Below, one piece after another: positions 11,701 to 26,700 of a stretch of DNA of 64,000 bases. Origin of the DNA: Patagioenas fasciata (taxonomy: Eukaryota > Chordata > Aves > Columbiformes > Columbidae); the NCBI RefSeq assembly GCF_037038585.1, contig NC_092521.1, forward strand, positions 55,292,398 to 55,356,397. Reading direction: 5' to 3'. Within the stretch, counting starts at the first letter, position 1. The number at the start of each line of letters is the position of its first letter. The position numbers and the translations under genes are program-made. The notes below the pieces were generated by a model. It did no database searches. It was not told the origin of the DNA and was given only the letters and a program-made list of their open reading frames with translations.

Positions 11701-14700
11701 ACATAGCAAATGAGAAATACCTTTTCTCTTGTCAATTAGTAGGTATGTTCAGAAGCCTAATCTACGATTTTCATATTAGTTTGTAAAATGTTTAAATGGC
11801 TAAATCAGATTTTTGCAATGTAGACATTAAATATGTAGGTAAATAATTTGTCTGAATTTAACAGAATTCAGGATTTCGTCTTGATCTTGGCCTTACTTCT
11901 TTCCTGACCTGCTTGCAAGATTTTTATGTTTACTCATGTTGCAGGGGCTACAGATTTTGGAGTCTCTACCAAACTGCTGCTGGTTTGGCTGGAGGGGGTT
12001 GAGTGCATCCACTACAACTCCTATCTTCAGCACATTTTGCGTGGGATTTCTTAGAAAAGTGAGTAGGCTGGGTTATGAGCTGAACATCCTTCTAAGAAAA
12101 GAAAGCAGAGGCCACATTCCACTTTCATTTCCAGCAGCACAACCAAACTGGATTTCTGAAGCAAGAGAAAGTAGGACTTGAAGCGGGTTTTACTTTTGGT
12201 AGCTGCAAAGACTCTGAAGAGGAAGCTCATTATTACTAATCAGCTGGACAGCAAAAGAATAGGCTGTGGCTGGTGCCTGTTGCTGGGAGGACTGTGTGTG
12301 ATCGACTCCAATCTGCTGATAACCAGCTCTGACCTCCCTTCTGCTGCTTATAACTTACTCGTTGAGACCTTGCTGTGGCTATCATCCAAAAATTACATGC
12401 AGGTTGCAGTTTTACTATCTTTAAATCATATTTAGTTATTTTGTTCATAGTATTACCATTTTTTTTAAGGTTTCCTCAGGCCCTTGGTGCAGTCCCTCTC
12501 CTTGATTTCTTAGTATTGGCTGGAAAATTGTGAAACTTCTTGTTTTACAGTAATTCCGAGAAAAAAGTAGGTTCTTTCTTTCTGTGAAAATAAGCAAGTT
12601 GAATTGCTAATAAGCTCCATTTTTTAACACAGATGAATGCAGTTGTAGCCATGTTCAGTGAAGCGGTGCTGAGGGAGACTGTGAAGCAACCAGAAACTCT
12701 GCATGCAAGAAATGTGTAGGGAAAAGAGAAACCCTCTCATCAAACAATTCCTTTTAACTGGCTTAAGTCAAGCCATATTCAAAGGCCACTCTAAAATATG
12801 TTGTCTGAGACTGTGGTTGATGGTACGACTTGTTTCTAAGGCGATAATTTGCCGCCTTGGTAGGTTGCAGTTAGAGAGCAGTTGAAATAAAGTGGCAAAA
12901 TAGGCATTAGCTGAGCTGGTCATGGGCAAAGACCTCTGAGCCTGCATGGCTTTTGCATGTGGTAGTGTTTATAAATTACAGTACTGGTAAACTTTGCTAG
13001 CGTTGGGTTGGGTCTGAGCTGAATACGTGTATGCTGTGGACTCTGGAAGTGTGCAGGCTGGATAGGCATATTCTTTCTAAAATTTCTCAAGCTAACTCCT
13101 TGTTGAGAGAAGCATTTACAGGGAGGCTGGAGGCACAGCTCTGCTCTGGTTACCCTCAAACAGCCACCGTTTCTTTTGCCTCCCTTCTGCTCATTCTTCC
13201 AAATGCCATTTGCCCAGTCTTCAGGGCTGTTAGACCTTGCAGGGACTGTTGTTGACCATGTATTTTCTGGCTGCATCCCCATACACATGAGATCAGGACA
13301 GGTATCATTTTCTTCCTTTCCCACCCCTTGTTTTTGAGGGGTTGAGGTGTTGAAAGGGAGCACAGCTGGCTTTGGCAGATTTGCATCATTGACCCCCCAC
13401 CTTCCCCACAGTTCAGGTGCCGCCTCAGAAGACAAGTTGCTGAGTGCAAATCAACTTGTTTCTCCTCAGCTTCAGTGGCTCATCAGCCCTCGCTGATGGA
13501 GGGCTGTAGTTTGGAGTTGTGGTCTGACCGCCTTGCCATCATCTACACATCGTCGTGGAGATTTGAGGCTTCCTCTGCTCGTGTTATTCTCAAGCCTCTT
13601 CTGGGGCTAGCTGAATGCCCAAAATGTGGTACCCAGAGCTACTCTCCAAGAGGGTTGGGAAGGATGGTTGGGAAACAGGGAGGCTTTGTCTGGTCTGGTC
13701 TGCTGGGTTCTGACATCAAAGGGAACGAACAAATTTGCCCCGGCTGAGTTAGGTAGTGTACCTATCACTTTCTCAGGGTGGGTCTGGTTCTTCTATGGAG
13801 CTCATCTGTGAAGCTGAAAGCACTATGGATCTCATTTTCAGTGTGACGATTGTTTGGTGTCTCCAGAGCTGGCAGCGTGCCTCTTCTGCCCCTCAGTTTC
13901 CTCACATGTGCTGTGGAGGCTGGCACACCGGGTGATACTGAAGATCTTCCTACTCTGGGTTATGGCCTCATTTGCTCCTCACCAGCTCTGCAGCCCCATC
14001 AATGAGCCAGACTCACTGTCACGGAGGGCCATTGCATAGCACAGAGCCCCCTGGCATGGCCCAAGCCATGGTTTTGGGTCGCTCTGGTGTCCCTGGGACT
14101 TTCTGCAGGGGTGGCATGAGGACGTGGGTGGGAATAGCTTGTCTTTGGGCAGTCTGGGCAGTGGCCCTGCCTGCTGGAGGAGGAGGAAAAGAAGTGTTTG
14201 CCACTACTGATCTTTCCTCAAGTTTTTTACTCTGATAAGCTTTCCCTTTGAAAGTCACTGCAAGCTAGTGTTCAGCCTGGGCTTTTCCATCTAGTTTACA
14301 TGGCCTGGTATTTCTAACTGCTTATCCCACAAACTTTTACATTAGATTTAAGCTGATTGATTTTTTCCTTTCTACTTCCTTTGGATAGTTGGCTGCATTA
14401 TAAAATATTTTTTTAAATTTAAAAATCCTACCTCAATTCAGTACTAATCACACCTATGGGTTGGATCATCCCCTGCTTTTTGGAGAGGGCAGAGCCAGCC
14501 TTCAGTGCTCAGCTGCTTGTTGGGGCTTGTCATGCCCCCCAGTACCTCACATTTGCAGCCTAGGGGCAGCTCATGTGAATATAACTCGGCAGCCCCTTGC
14601 TAGAAGATGCATGAGAACTGCTATGTGACGTGTGCTCCCCAAGTAAATGAGAATAAAAGATGGTTTTATTCTCACTGAGATGTTTTCCTTTGCACTGCCT

Positions 14701-17700
14701 ACCTTGTTGAGACAGGGTAATGGTGTAAGGGTCAAGGTGGAAGGTAAGTTTTTAAATTCCGTCTCAGCTTAGCTTGTAATATGCCAAGAAAGGCAGACAT
14801 TTCAACTTTCTTTTGAAACATCTTATACACCCTTCCCATAAATGCTTGCAGTTTTGAACACCACCGCAAGAACACAAATCCAAGCTTTAGAAAGCTGCCA
14901 GCGGAGGTGGATGCAAGGCCAGCTGGGAGCACAGCCTTGTATAAGCAAATGCCAGTGGTTTGATTTACAGTCTCCAGCCTCATAGAGCTGCTCCTGAAAG
15001 CTGAACAACAGGCAGTGGAACAAATGCTTTATATTTTCGCTTGGCTATTTTTAAACTTAAATACCAGTTAGTGTGCAGTTTTTATGTTTCTTGGAGGAGA
15101 GGGTAGAGCAGTTGCGGTTTTGCACTTTTTGTTTTGGACAGAATAAGTTCTTATTTGGACAACATGTGGAAGTACATGTGCGTGAAATCCAGCTACTAAA
15201 TACTTTGTGTCCCCAAGTTATTGTTTCTTCCTTTGTCAGCAGAGCGACAGGATGCTGCAGACGTCATCCTGTGTCCTGGATGGACCGGTCAGCCTCTGCC
15301 AGGCACAAATGCAGGAGACTATAAAAAACTGTCAGGGGCAATCTTTTAAAATGATGATGATCAGCCTCTTGCAGGAATTCACCTACAGTTAGGGACTCTC
15401 TGAGGCAGATTTTCACAGAATCACAGAATGTTAGGGATTGGAGGGGACCTCAAAAGATCATCTAGTCCAATCCCCCTGCCAGAGCAGGAACACTTTGATG
15501 AGGCATTTTCCTTTGCTTTAAAGCCTGTGTACAGAAGCAAAGTGAGTTAGAGGTTCCTGAACTGGGTTTAATTTGGCTTTTTTTTTTTTTTGACCCATAA
15601 TTTTGCAGCAAACAAAACTTGATAAGTGTCAGTAGGATCTAATGGTTAATCAGCAAATCACAGAATCGCAGGATGTGATTAGATCCTGTGTTTCTGAGCG
15701 ATGGGATGTGTCTGAAGCCATTTACATGTCCTCCCCGACTCACTGGTGACCCATGAGATACAGTGGGCATTGGAGGAGTTTTAACCTTCTCTCTTTTATC
15801 CTTGTAATCAGCAGCTGGTACCTCATTTCCAGGGTTGCCATTGCCTGTGTTCTCCAGGTGTGCCCATTTCTTGCTTGTGAGGCTGGTGCTGGGAATTGGG
15901 TGACAGAGGAGGAATCCTTAGGTGTTTGTTCTACATCTGGTGTGTGCCAACACAGAAAGCTGTAATAGGGAACACCAGGCTTCCCAGTAACTGACATGTG
16001 AAAAGCATCTCTGAGAGGACTCCCTTGAATGTGGTATGGAGTCATACCAAGGCTCAGCTTGGCTCTTGGGACTTAATTGATTTTTTTAACTACTTGATTT
16101 AAGGGGGATAAAGTACATTATTGCTATGGCTAGTACTTTAGAAGTTAAAAGCCTATAACAACTGGAAAAGTTGGAGGCATTTGTCCATGCACAGTCACAA
16201 TTTTAATCTCAAGCAGCTTCTGCCGTCTATGGAAGTAAATATTATATTTGTTTGCTTAAGACAGTCCTTGCTAATTCAAAAAAAACCCACCTTTCACTGA
16301 GTGACACAGACTGATACCAGTCTGTAAGGGCACACTTCCACTTTGTGGCTGGATAAATCTGTTCGTTCATTAATTACTGGAGGGATTTGGGAAATGAGAA
16401 AGAACAGATTCCTTTTATTGGATAGGAAGCTCATTGTCTAATTTTTTTATTATTTTTTTTCCTTAGTGTACTAAATATAAGTGGATCTATTTTAAGAGTA
16501 ATGAAATTAGCACTTGTAATATATCTTGTTAAAGCTGCTATGAACAGGAAGATTCCAACCACATTTAGGCCAGAAGTCCTTCATGGTGCACAATCCGTGC
16601 TTACTTAAACCTCTGCGATACTACACAGACAATCTTTCTTTTAGGATATTCAGTCCTTGAGTTTGGTACAAGCAAGTTTTTTTCTAATGTTGTCACTTAA
16701 GTCAGCATATTTCTTTTTTTTTTGGGTGATATTTCTCTCGTTGAAAATTCAAGGAAAGTTGGAATTAGTTTTAGTTTGCTTGAGTGTCAATGAAGGAATT
16801 AAACACTGTCCCCCAGATTTAATATCTTCAACTTTCATGACTCCAGCAGCAGAGTGTAGTTTGTGTGAATAGTCTTCAAAGTAAATTGTTCTGTCGTTTG
16901 ATATATTTCACCCCCTCTTTGATATTTTTCTTTATTTTATTTTCATGCAGGGTGTGCTTGCTAAGAATAAATGCATGCCTAGGAATTAGACAGACAGTTG
17001 GAGCATGTTTTACATGACAAAAATGGCAGTTGTATAAAACCAGGTAACATAAATGCTGATTTAAGACTGTTGTTAAGATTGTTATGGAAGCCCTAATTTT
17101 GGTAGTGTCCCTAAGCACGTGTTTAATTCTGAGTGTTTCTGAACCAGCTAAATTGAATCCCAAGCTTAAAGCTCAGTGTATACTTCAGTACGCAGCTGAA
17201 TGCGGTGTTGTGTGGAGGACAAAGATAAAACTTTTATGTAAGTTAACTATTTGAGATAATGCAGCTCTTGAGTGATTCCTGTCATTTAACATGAAAACCA
17301 GATGAAGTAGCTTAGTTTTACCTCTGCTTAGTTTTCAGCATCTCACAGGCTTTTTGGAGACAAAGCTTTATTTGACCAGGCGATTAAGTTGATCCAGAGT
17401 TTCATGCCCAGGTTTGCCTTCTCCTTTAGGCTAGTGCAGTGACAGAGAGAGGGAGAGAATGAATCTTTGACACCTGTAGAATAAGTCCAAATAAAGTAAG
17501 TTTGTGTAGTTGAAGTGATGACCATCAGTAGAAAAAAGGGTGTAAAAGTTGGTGTAGAGGAGATTTGGAGGAACAAAGTGATAAAGAAAGAGATTAATGG
17601 AGGAGGAGGAGGCGGAAGTGGAGTACTGAAACTGAGAGACTGAGGGAAGGCATGAGAGGAGCCTTGTGGGGGACCAGTGGGAGGAACACAGGGTGAAGTT

Positions 17701-20700
17701 GGAGAAGGAGCAAGGAAGAAGAAGCTGAAAATAAGGAAACAAAAAACCACACAGAGCAAAGCAGCTAACGGAGTAATACATCTGAAAAATAATAAGGTGC
17801 GGTAAAAACCCCTGCCACCTCTCCCTTGGTTTTAGCCTTCAGTTTCCTTCTTTTCAAGCTGTAACTTTGTCTTACTTAGCATGTTTCATTCATGTTTCAA
17901 AACATTTTTGTCCAGCTGAACTAGCCGAATTGTTGTTTACATTGCATTAAATTAAGCTGTTGTCTTTTGACTGGTCAAGAACACACTGTCACACATCTGG
18001 TAAATGAAAGGGAAGGTCTGATGGGATCTCATGGGCCACTTGAGGTGTTGTCCAAAATCCCTGTGCTTGTCATTCTGCTGTATCTGGGGTCTCCAGGAGC
18101 TTTGGACTCAGTCCCACAGAGTCTCAATCACTCGGGCTGTGACATTGCTGAACATGTTTAGCATCCAAACAGCCTGTCCTGAGAGGGGCTCCTCAGTGCC
18201 TTCTGTGTGGCTCAGTCTCTTCCTGCTTTGGAGGAAAAGATCAGATCTGCTTTTCTTCTAGCCTGGCTATTCCTTCTTAACTGTACTAAACTTCATGGTT
18301 TAACAATCCAATTAAAATACTCCCAAGCATGTTTTCATTTGAGATTTGCAAAGTCCATATGCTTTTGACCATTTCTGGTTTCTGATTTAAAAGTGAAGAT
18401 GAGAAAAATTGGCTAGGGTGAATCAAAACTTCATTCTGTGAGTCAGTTGTAAGGTAGATACTTATTTCCTAGTGATTTTTGTAGTGGAGAGAGGAAGGTC
18501 CCTTAAACAATAACAGCAACAAAACTTGTTACTGCTCATTTTAAGCGCTTTTCCCTGAAAAGTTGGATTTTGTGGCACTAGTGGTACCAGCTTTAGGAGT
18601 TGCTGAGTTTTATTCCTGCTGAAATCAACGGGTGGTGAAAACATTCAAGTCAACTGCTTAAGGTATATGGCCTTGCGCTGACAGTGTCTTGTATTTATGA
18701 GCCTGTTCAGTGTAGATAGTTTTGCTCTCAGCAAGTTCACCACAGCATAGTTTTACTCTCAGCAAGTTCACCGCAGCACACAGTGAATCCACAGATAGAA
18801 AATTCAGCCCTGGGTTTTATTCTGCTCTGCTTGCTGTTATCTCTTCTGTTTACTTGCTTGGATGACAGAGGGGAAGGCACCAGGTGGGTCCTTATTGTTG
18901 CTGTTCAAAAGAAATAGTGATGTTTACTGTATGAGGGAGAGCTTTAGATCCAGACAGGTGAAGTGAATGTGAAATCACTGTCAACTTAAGATAATTAAAC
19001 ACAATAGTTTGGTGAAAACTTTTCTAACACAGATTTAAGTTTACGAAAGCCTCCGATTGTTAGTTTCCAGTCCTGCACATCTGTTCAGGAAATGAGAACC
19101 CCCGGCTTCAAGGATTTTAGACATCTTCTTGATGCCATTTAATGTCAACCTAGATGTACATTATCTGCATGTACATGTTATCTACATTTAATTGTAGATA
19201 ACAAATATTGGTGAATTCCAGTAAATCTGAACTCACCCCTCTTCCCCTGATGCCCCAGGAGAAGGCACACCTCGTGATGTGCCTGGAAGGCTAAAGAATG
19301 CAGGTTTCCAAAGGCTGCCAGTGAGCTGGCGAGTTGTAAGGGCAGCCTGAGTAAAGAAGGTGCTGTTAGCAGCCGTCTAAATCTTTAGGCTGCTGCTAAA
19401 AGGAGGCTGCCTTGGAGACTGCTGATTTTACATGTTGTTGTATCAGCTAAAAAGGAACTGATAAGCAGAGGCAGAGTTTTGGTGATAAAACCGCAAAAGA
19501 AAACTTTAGTCCCTGTCTCACCCACATGGTGTTTCCTGAACCTCTCAAGGTTGCTGGTGTCTTTGGCCAGCCAAGAGACAAGGAAGAGTTGTTTGCCTCT
19601 AATTGTTGGTAGGTGACATACCCTGAACTAGGGATCCTTTAGCAAAGGTCCAGGGCCATGAGGCTGCTTCCCATTTGTTAGGGGAAATATCTTTATATAG
19701 CTTCCCCCTGAAACTCTGTCTCCTTCCTCTCTGTCGCCCAGTGCTGCAAGAAAGGGTCAGGCTTGCTTTTCTCCTGGACTGAAGTTTTCAACTGGTGTTT
19801 CACTTGGCACTCATCGTTTGTGTGGCTTTTTTCTCCGTCTTTGGTATGAAATGCAATAATAAGTTGCAGGTGAGGTGGTTAGAGATTGGGAGGGAAATGT
19901 CTGAACATTTAATTGATTTGCTTACTAAGCTTGGATGGGCAAATTTGAATGTAATTCTGCCCTCTTACAAATTTTCCAGGCAACAGCTGGACAACTTTAG
20001 GGTTACCAAAACTGAACACCAAGAGCCATTTCCTCAAACACTGTACCTAGCTGATGTGCATATAGTTGATTGCATAAGAGCCACTACCTTCTTTTAATAA
20101 AAGAAAACGTTTTTGTGCATCTAAGCTGAAAACCGAGAAGTTTTCATCCAGCCTGGGATTTGTAGGCAATCTGTAATATGAATTTATAAAGTCTGGATTG
20201 GATTATCAACTCTAGACTGACTGGAAAAGTTTTAATATCTTCTATGTAAGGACAGGTATATAAAATTATTTTTTTTCCTTCCTATTTGGTAAGTGAGACT
20301 AACAAGTCTGTACTTTGAAATTATGGCTCCTAATGATAGGATTTGACAATGGAAGAGACAGAGTGTTGGAGTATGAACAGAACTTTGTCAAACGGCAATT
20401 CAGGTCAAAGTTTATCTCCTCGTCATACAATTATTTTGAAAGTTTCAGCTGCTACAAATATATGTGGGGAAGGTTCGCTTAGAGAAGGAGTTTGGTTTGG
20501 AAAGAATAACACAGAATTGTTTATCTCATTTTTGCTGCCAAACTATACTCAAAACTAACATTTGTCAGGATGCTGTTGCCTAACGTGTTTACTGAACTAT
20601 GAAAGCCTCAGGTTATTTATGTATTTAGTCTGAAAATTGAATGCAGCTACTCTGATCACTGCATTGCACAATGATGATGAATGATATTTAACCAGATAGT

Positions 20701-23700
20701 TATGCTGTTGTGCGTGCATATGGCCTATAGCGATAACAGCCCCTGCAATCAATACTCAATTATCGTTGACAATGCGAGCTACAGTGACTTGTAAGTTACT
20801 TCGTTACACTTATCCCTGACTTAATTTTTCAAGTTCAGAGTCAATTCACAGGATTCCTAAGCAGATATCATTCACACAGATTTTTACTGTATTTTAAAAG
20901 GGAATTTATCTGTATGAAGAGTGGCACGTCAAGTGGATTTTTGCGACTGTATGTATATCTTGAGATAGTGGGTAGGAAAAGGATGGAAGTGTGCAGATGT
21001 TAAAAGTTCTCCCAAGTTTGTCCAGAAAATAAACTCTGACCATTTGATTTTCCAAAATCAGATACTACTGTCATGAAAATTCCATTGGCATTAAAGCAAG
21101 AATTGCAATTTTTCTTTGTTTTACTTCAGCCTTATTTAGTTTCTCCCTGTTGAGGTTTCACATGCTGCAAAGATTTGGCAAGTTTGTTCTTGGTTCCTCC
21201 TTCACTGGGGGTGGGATGAGTGGTGACCACTGCCCATCTGTGGCACCACAGTAGGAATTTTCATATAGTAAACCATGGTCCTCGTTTCTCCTCCTCACCC
21301 AGAAAATCAAGTGGTGAACATGAAAGCGATCATTCTTAAGTGTCTGTGGTGATGCTCAAATGGGAAATCAGCAAGGCAGTAACAGGGAGAGGTCATTAAG
21401 GTGAACTGGGGTGGTGGGAGAGCATACCATGGAGTGTAATAAAATAGGCTTCCCTATCACTTAAAGGGCATCTGGCAGGGTAGATTTACCTGCTGCTCTG
21501 TGTTATGCCTTGGTCAAGAGGATCCAAGAGGATTCAAGAATCAGTAGAGAGCAGTTAGAGGTATGGTTCTTCTTTGGATGGTAGTGACTTGATAAAGTCC
21601 CACAGCTATAGGTCTCTTAAAAGTAAACAAAAATATTCCCTGTGTCATGTAGAGCATTTTTGATACTGTGCAGGTTTGGGTGGTGTTTTTTTTTTTCCTT
21701 AGTTCATTAATAGGGAAACAGATGTGTGGGACATCCTTTGCAGCTGCCATTGCTGTGTTCACACTACACATTGCCAGGCAGGGATCTCAAGGTGGTGAGA
21801 GCAGTGGGAGATGCCCATGTTTCCAAGGGAAGGTGCTCAGGCATTTTTTTCCATTTCTGGCTGTCCCACCTGTGTAGTTCTTGTAACTCTATCGTGTAGT
21901 CCTCATTCCCTCCTTGGTTCCCAACTCACTTGAAGTCAGTGCTTGTTTCTGCTTTCCTCCTTTCGCTGTATGACGAAGTTGATTTGTTTTCTTCTCCCTT
22001 TGGCACAGGAGTCACCAGGTGGTGCTATTTCCCAATTCAGTGCCCTCCTTTGCATTGCAGCACAGTCGAGCCCTTGGAGAAGGTTTTTACAGGGTTTGGT
22101 TTTGTGATGGAGCTTGCTTTGATGGGCAACTGTGTCAAGTAGAGAGGGGTTTTGCTTCTTGCCATATGTTCAGTCTTGAGTCAGTTTTTTTTGAAGCAAA
22201 GTTGTTCCCTGTGACTTAATCAACCAGCGTGTGTTCAGCATTGAGGTCATTAAAAGGCCGGACAGCTTCTGCGCAGCTTGTGACCACACAGTTATACTCA
22301 AAAGCCACTTTACTATAAAGTACGAATAAGTCTTGCTAAGGATGCCCTCAGACTTTGCACTGCTGGGTTTTCCCCCGTCCAGTGGGAGGTTTTTTTGTAG
22401 GTTTCTTGGCATCTGCTGCTACTCTAAAGGAGATTTGTGTGTGTGTGTGACTGCTCCCTGCAAGGTGCTCCTCTTGTTTCTCCTTTCATCCTCCCATCTT
22501 ATTAGTCAGCTAGATTGATACCACCTTATTTGCAGGTGCTTTTTATAGAGCTCATGCTCTCACTTGGAAATGTAGCGGCGGTTCAAAACAATCCAGCATC
22601 TTAAGTGAATAGCCAGTGCCCCCAAAAGCGACAATTTGAGATGAAGGAATATGAATAAACACCAAGTTCCTCTCCTCTTTCCACCAGGCTAAGCACTTCT
22701 TTCTCTGCAGCAGTCCATGCCACATGCTGTCAAGGGCATAAGAAAATGATTGATAGAGATTTTGCTCTTTGATTTCAATTTAAAATCCTCCATTTCTCTT
22801 GGCAGTTCAGCTACTACTCTGAATTTGATAACTTGTTTGGAAAGGGGAAGGAAATGTGTAAGAAAAGACACAGAGAATTAGCTGGAAATTTGATGTGGGA
22901 AAGCAGTTTCTAAATAATATGAATAATGATTGAAGATTCTTATCTTTGCCATCTGCACTCATGATAGTGTGGCAGTGTGGTTAGCTTGCACTTTGTATGA
23001 TAAGATGCAATGATTAAGCATATATATTTGAATCAGAGTATGGGGTTGGAGTTTTTTTTGACCAAAGTATATGACCTTTAAAAATTGCTAAGTTGGGCAT
23101 TCCAGGGCTAGATTGGCTGTTGTGCAAATTTGTTGTTATTATTTTTTAAATTTTATTATATTTGGTTGTTCTTCAGTCATGCCGAAGGGCAAGGAACTGA
23201 GGTAGCTGGAGTAATGACCCCGTAGGCTATGTTTTCTTCATCAGTCACATTTCTGTTCTGCCTTATGGTTTTATTTCTTTATTTTTACTGCATTGGAGAT
23301 ATTTTAAAGGATAGCTTTGAAGGAAGCTGCTTTGTTCTCTCTTTCCCTCTGCAGCCCTCTGTCTCATAAATAAAGATTGCCTTATATTCGCATGCCAACT
23401 TTACACACACAAAAGAGTTGGCAGGTCATGGAAGAGCAGCACAGTCTGTAAACTCTGGGGGACTAAACGTACAGCAACCATGTGGGCCACTTTGCAGTTT
23501 CTTGAGTAGAAGATAGTTTAACTGACCACTAATCCTGCCACCCGTTGCTAGTGCAGTGTAAAACAAGGGTCTCTTTCTTACTGATGATTTAATAGCATGT
23601 CAGTCGCTGGACTACGCACAACGGAGAGATGTGCCCTTTCTGACTAAGTCGTCTTCCCAGCACCGTCTTGTCTTCTTTCAAGGTGGTAATGTTCCTTCTC

Positions 23701-26700
23701 TCGAGTAGCCACAAATGGAGAAAGTTTTCCACATTTGGAGTAAAATCTTTGGCTGAAGTTAGTGGAGTGCCTACTAGCTGCCAGATGAGAGGGAGCCCTC
23801 TGAGTGAATGCTTTTGAAAACCAACTGTTTGGGGCAGAAAGAAAAGGGAAGATACAACTAGTCCACTCACCTTGAAGTTCTTCAGGCTGCAGATGTGATT
23901 CTCCATGCCTTCAAATCAGCATGAGGAGCTCGAGATTGGAGCCCTAGTTATGGTAGCAGGATAATGCCCAGTATCTTCAAAACACTCTAGGAGAGACTTA
24001 GGTTTCATATGATGTTACATATACGAAGATATGAATATCTCTGTGAAAGTGAATTTATTGTTACCATTAGCTACTATCCAGACATTAGCAGCCTGTCAGT
24101 CTCTCTCATCTCAGGCCAGGCACATCGCTTTGATAGGATGATGAAGTGCTTTTGACCATGTATGCTTGCTTTTATACTCTATATTTGGTGAGGCCACGGT
24201 GTTGATTTGGGTCTCTGGGCATATCTTTGACAAAAGAAAGATGGAGAGATTCTAGTTAATATTGCAGTCCAGGGTGTGGGAGGGCTGGAAATATTTTTGT
24301 CTGTGAGAGTGGAAAGGATGCAGCAAAGTACTAAAGAAGGTGTATTTGAAAATTAGCCATTAGGGTTTTTTATCTCTGAAAGTTTACTGGGCTGCAATCT
24401 GGTGGAGGGTCATAGACCTGTCACAGTGAATAGGGAGAAACTTATTAACTCCAGAGAAGCCTACAAAATGCAGTGGGACTGCATTCTCTGGCCCTGAGTA
24501 TGACAGATATCCCAGCAGCTATGCATGCCTGTGTCTAATTCCACAGGAGGATGTGAGCAGGATGTGTGTGAAAGGAAATCATGCGCTGAATAATCACACT
24601 GGTAAGGGAGCCAAACCCTCGTAGCCGGCGTTTGGGTTTGGTGGCTGGTTGAGGAAAGGTAGACAGGGCTGCAGCTGCATCCAGCTCTGGGGTGAAACAG
24701 ATGGGCAGTTGCTATATGTGTTCTGATAACCTATGTGGGCAAAGGAAAACAGATGGAGAGAAAGGATCAGAATATTTGTTGTGTGTTCAAACGCCAACCA
24801 GCATTAAGCCCTGGCTAGCAGGTATTTTTCTGTTTAAAAATAGCCATTAGGAATATACAGGGGGTATTGAACATGCCTATAAATACCAAACAAATGAACT
24901 CAGCACTTGACTGTCTCTGAAGGTGCTTAAATGGTTCTTTGTTACAGTACTGTCTGAACACTTTACAACTATGGCTGATTTAGATCCTCGTAATGCTGTT
25001 ACAAGGTAAAATCAAGTCATGATTATTTTCATTTAACAGCTAGTGAGCTGAGAATGATAGAGCCAAGAATTCCTGTGTCAGACACAGTCCTTGCAGCATT
25101 AGGATGAAGGATTGTGTTCTGATATAACTGACCTGGTTGTACGTAGGAAAATGTCTCTGAGAACAAGTGGTGCGCTTCCTACGGGTAGAGGGAATTAGAA
25201 TTAATCTAATTCTAATGCACACCAGAAGAAAAAGCCTTATTCTGTAGGCAGTTAATGCTCCACAACACCAGTGTTGGCCTGACAATGCACTAGCAATTAG
25301 AAGCGATTTGTAGGGTGTTTTACTGTGGGCGAATTGACACAGACCATCCTAACTTTGTGGGAGTAATATACTGACTGACTTAAAACATACTAATATTACT
25401 ACATATTATGAGTTTAAAGAAGAGCATACAACAAACAAACATGCAGAGAAGGATGTTGTTGTAAGGTTCACACATGGACAGATGACCAAAGGAACTGTGG
25501 TGGTTCCTTCGGAAGAACTGTGGAATAATCCTCCTCCTAAAAACACAGTTGCATCAAGATCCCTGTGTTTGTGCTGGGATCTTGGGGAACTTGGTTCCAG
25601 TATTCAATGGGAACATTGCTGTTCATTTGGCTGATACTTTTCACTTGGGAAGGTGCTTAATGGCACAGTTCTGGAGGGCAGCTCTGGTTTCAGTTCTTTC
25701 TGTTCAAAAACTTACTGTGCAACTGCGTATCCCTTGGGCCTTTGTAGAAACTCCTTGTACATCACTGGTGGCACAAAGCTGTGTCTGATGTTGTTTGGAG
25801 CTCTTGTTGCAGAAGGACATTGCCAGACTTGGTAATGAAGTAAAATACTTAAAGGTGGTGGTGATGGGGTAGGGAGGAAAACCACAACAGACCTCTTATT
25901 TGGTAGAGGGCCTGCCAGGGAGCTGAAAAATCATCCTGCTGTCTTGGGAAGCAGGCGTGTTCCTGGGCCAATTCTATAGCTCTGGAAGGGGGATCCCAGC
26001 ACATCAACAGGAATAGGATCTTCTCTGAGAACAGGGGGAAATAATCTATTTCTCATAGCAAAAACTGGAATTTACAAAAATTATTTCTGTCCTGAATGAG
26101 GTGCGTATTCTTTTGACTGTCTGTGAGGCTTCAGAGCACTTAAGTTTGCGTCTCCCTGCTTCGGGCTGAAGCCTCAGGCAGTTTTGTGTTGGTGAAGCAG
26201 CTGAGAGCCAATGTGTCAGTCTGCGGGGCTGCTCTTGTGTTTTCTTCTGTGTACTTGTGCGGTGGTGGGATTTGCTCACTTGATGCATCTTGCAGATGGA
26301 AAAACTGAATACAGCAAGCAGGTATTTGCACTTCTTCCTAGACACTGCTCTGCAGTGTGTGGCTGCATTTTTGCTGGGACAAGCTTGGTGCTTGGCAGAT
26401 TCAGTTCAGTCCCAGGGGTGTCTCTGAACCCAGGTCTCCTGAAAGGTATTTCTCCTTACAGCAGCGTCTTCAGACAAGTAAGTGATACCCAAATACAGGG
26501 AAAGACGAAGGATGCATTTAAGGTTAGTGAAAGTTTATTGGGCAGAGTGATTCTTGGATTAAAATACTGCCCTTGGAAACTGTGATCAGGAGTCTGTTGT
26601 GCATAACTCTTCCTTGTATGTTCATACAGTTAATAAAAATCCAAAGCCAGTTTCAGATGCTCTTCAAGCCGCCTGCTACAGCCTTCCAGAGCAGCTGTAA

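Noticed and set aside
12920-13435. 171-codon minus-strand frame in intron 1
   Set aside because: Longest non-repeat frame in the intron, but no domain, promoter or splice evidence; consistent with chance in a GC-richer patch.
15655-15680. AATCACAGAATCGCAGGATG, possibly a CR1 tail
   Set aside because: Only the terminal octamer pair matches; the following bases do not continue into CR1.
17343-17759. 138-codon minus-strand proline- and serine-rich frame
   Set aside because: Produced by the purine-rich tract on the + strand; no signal of a gene.
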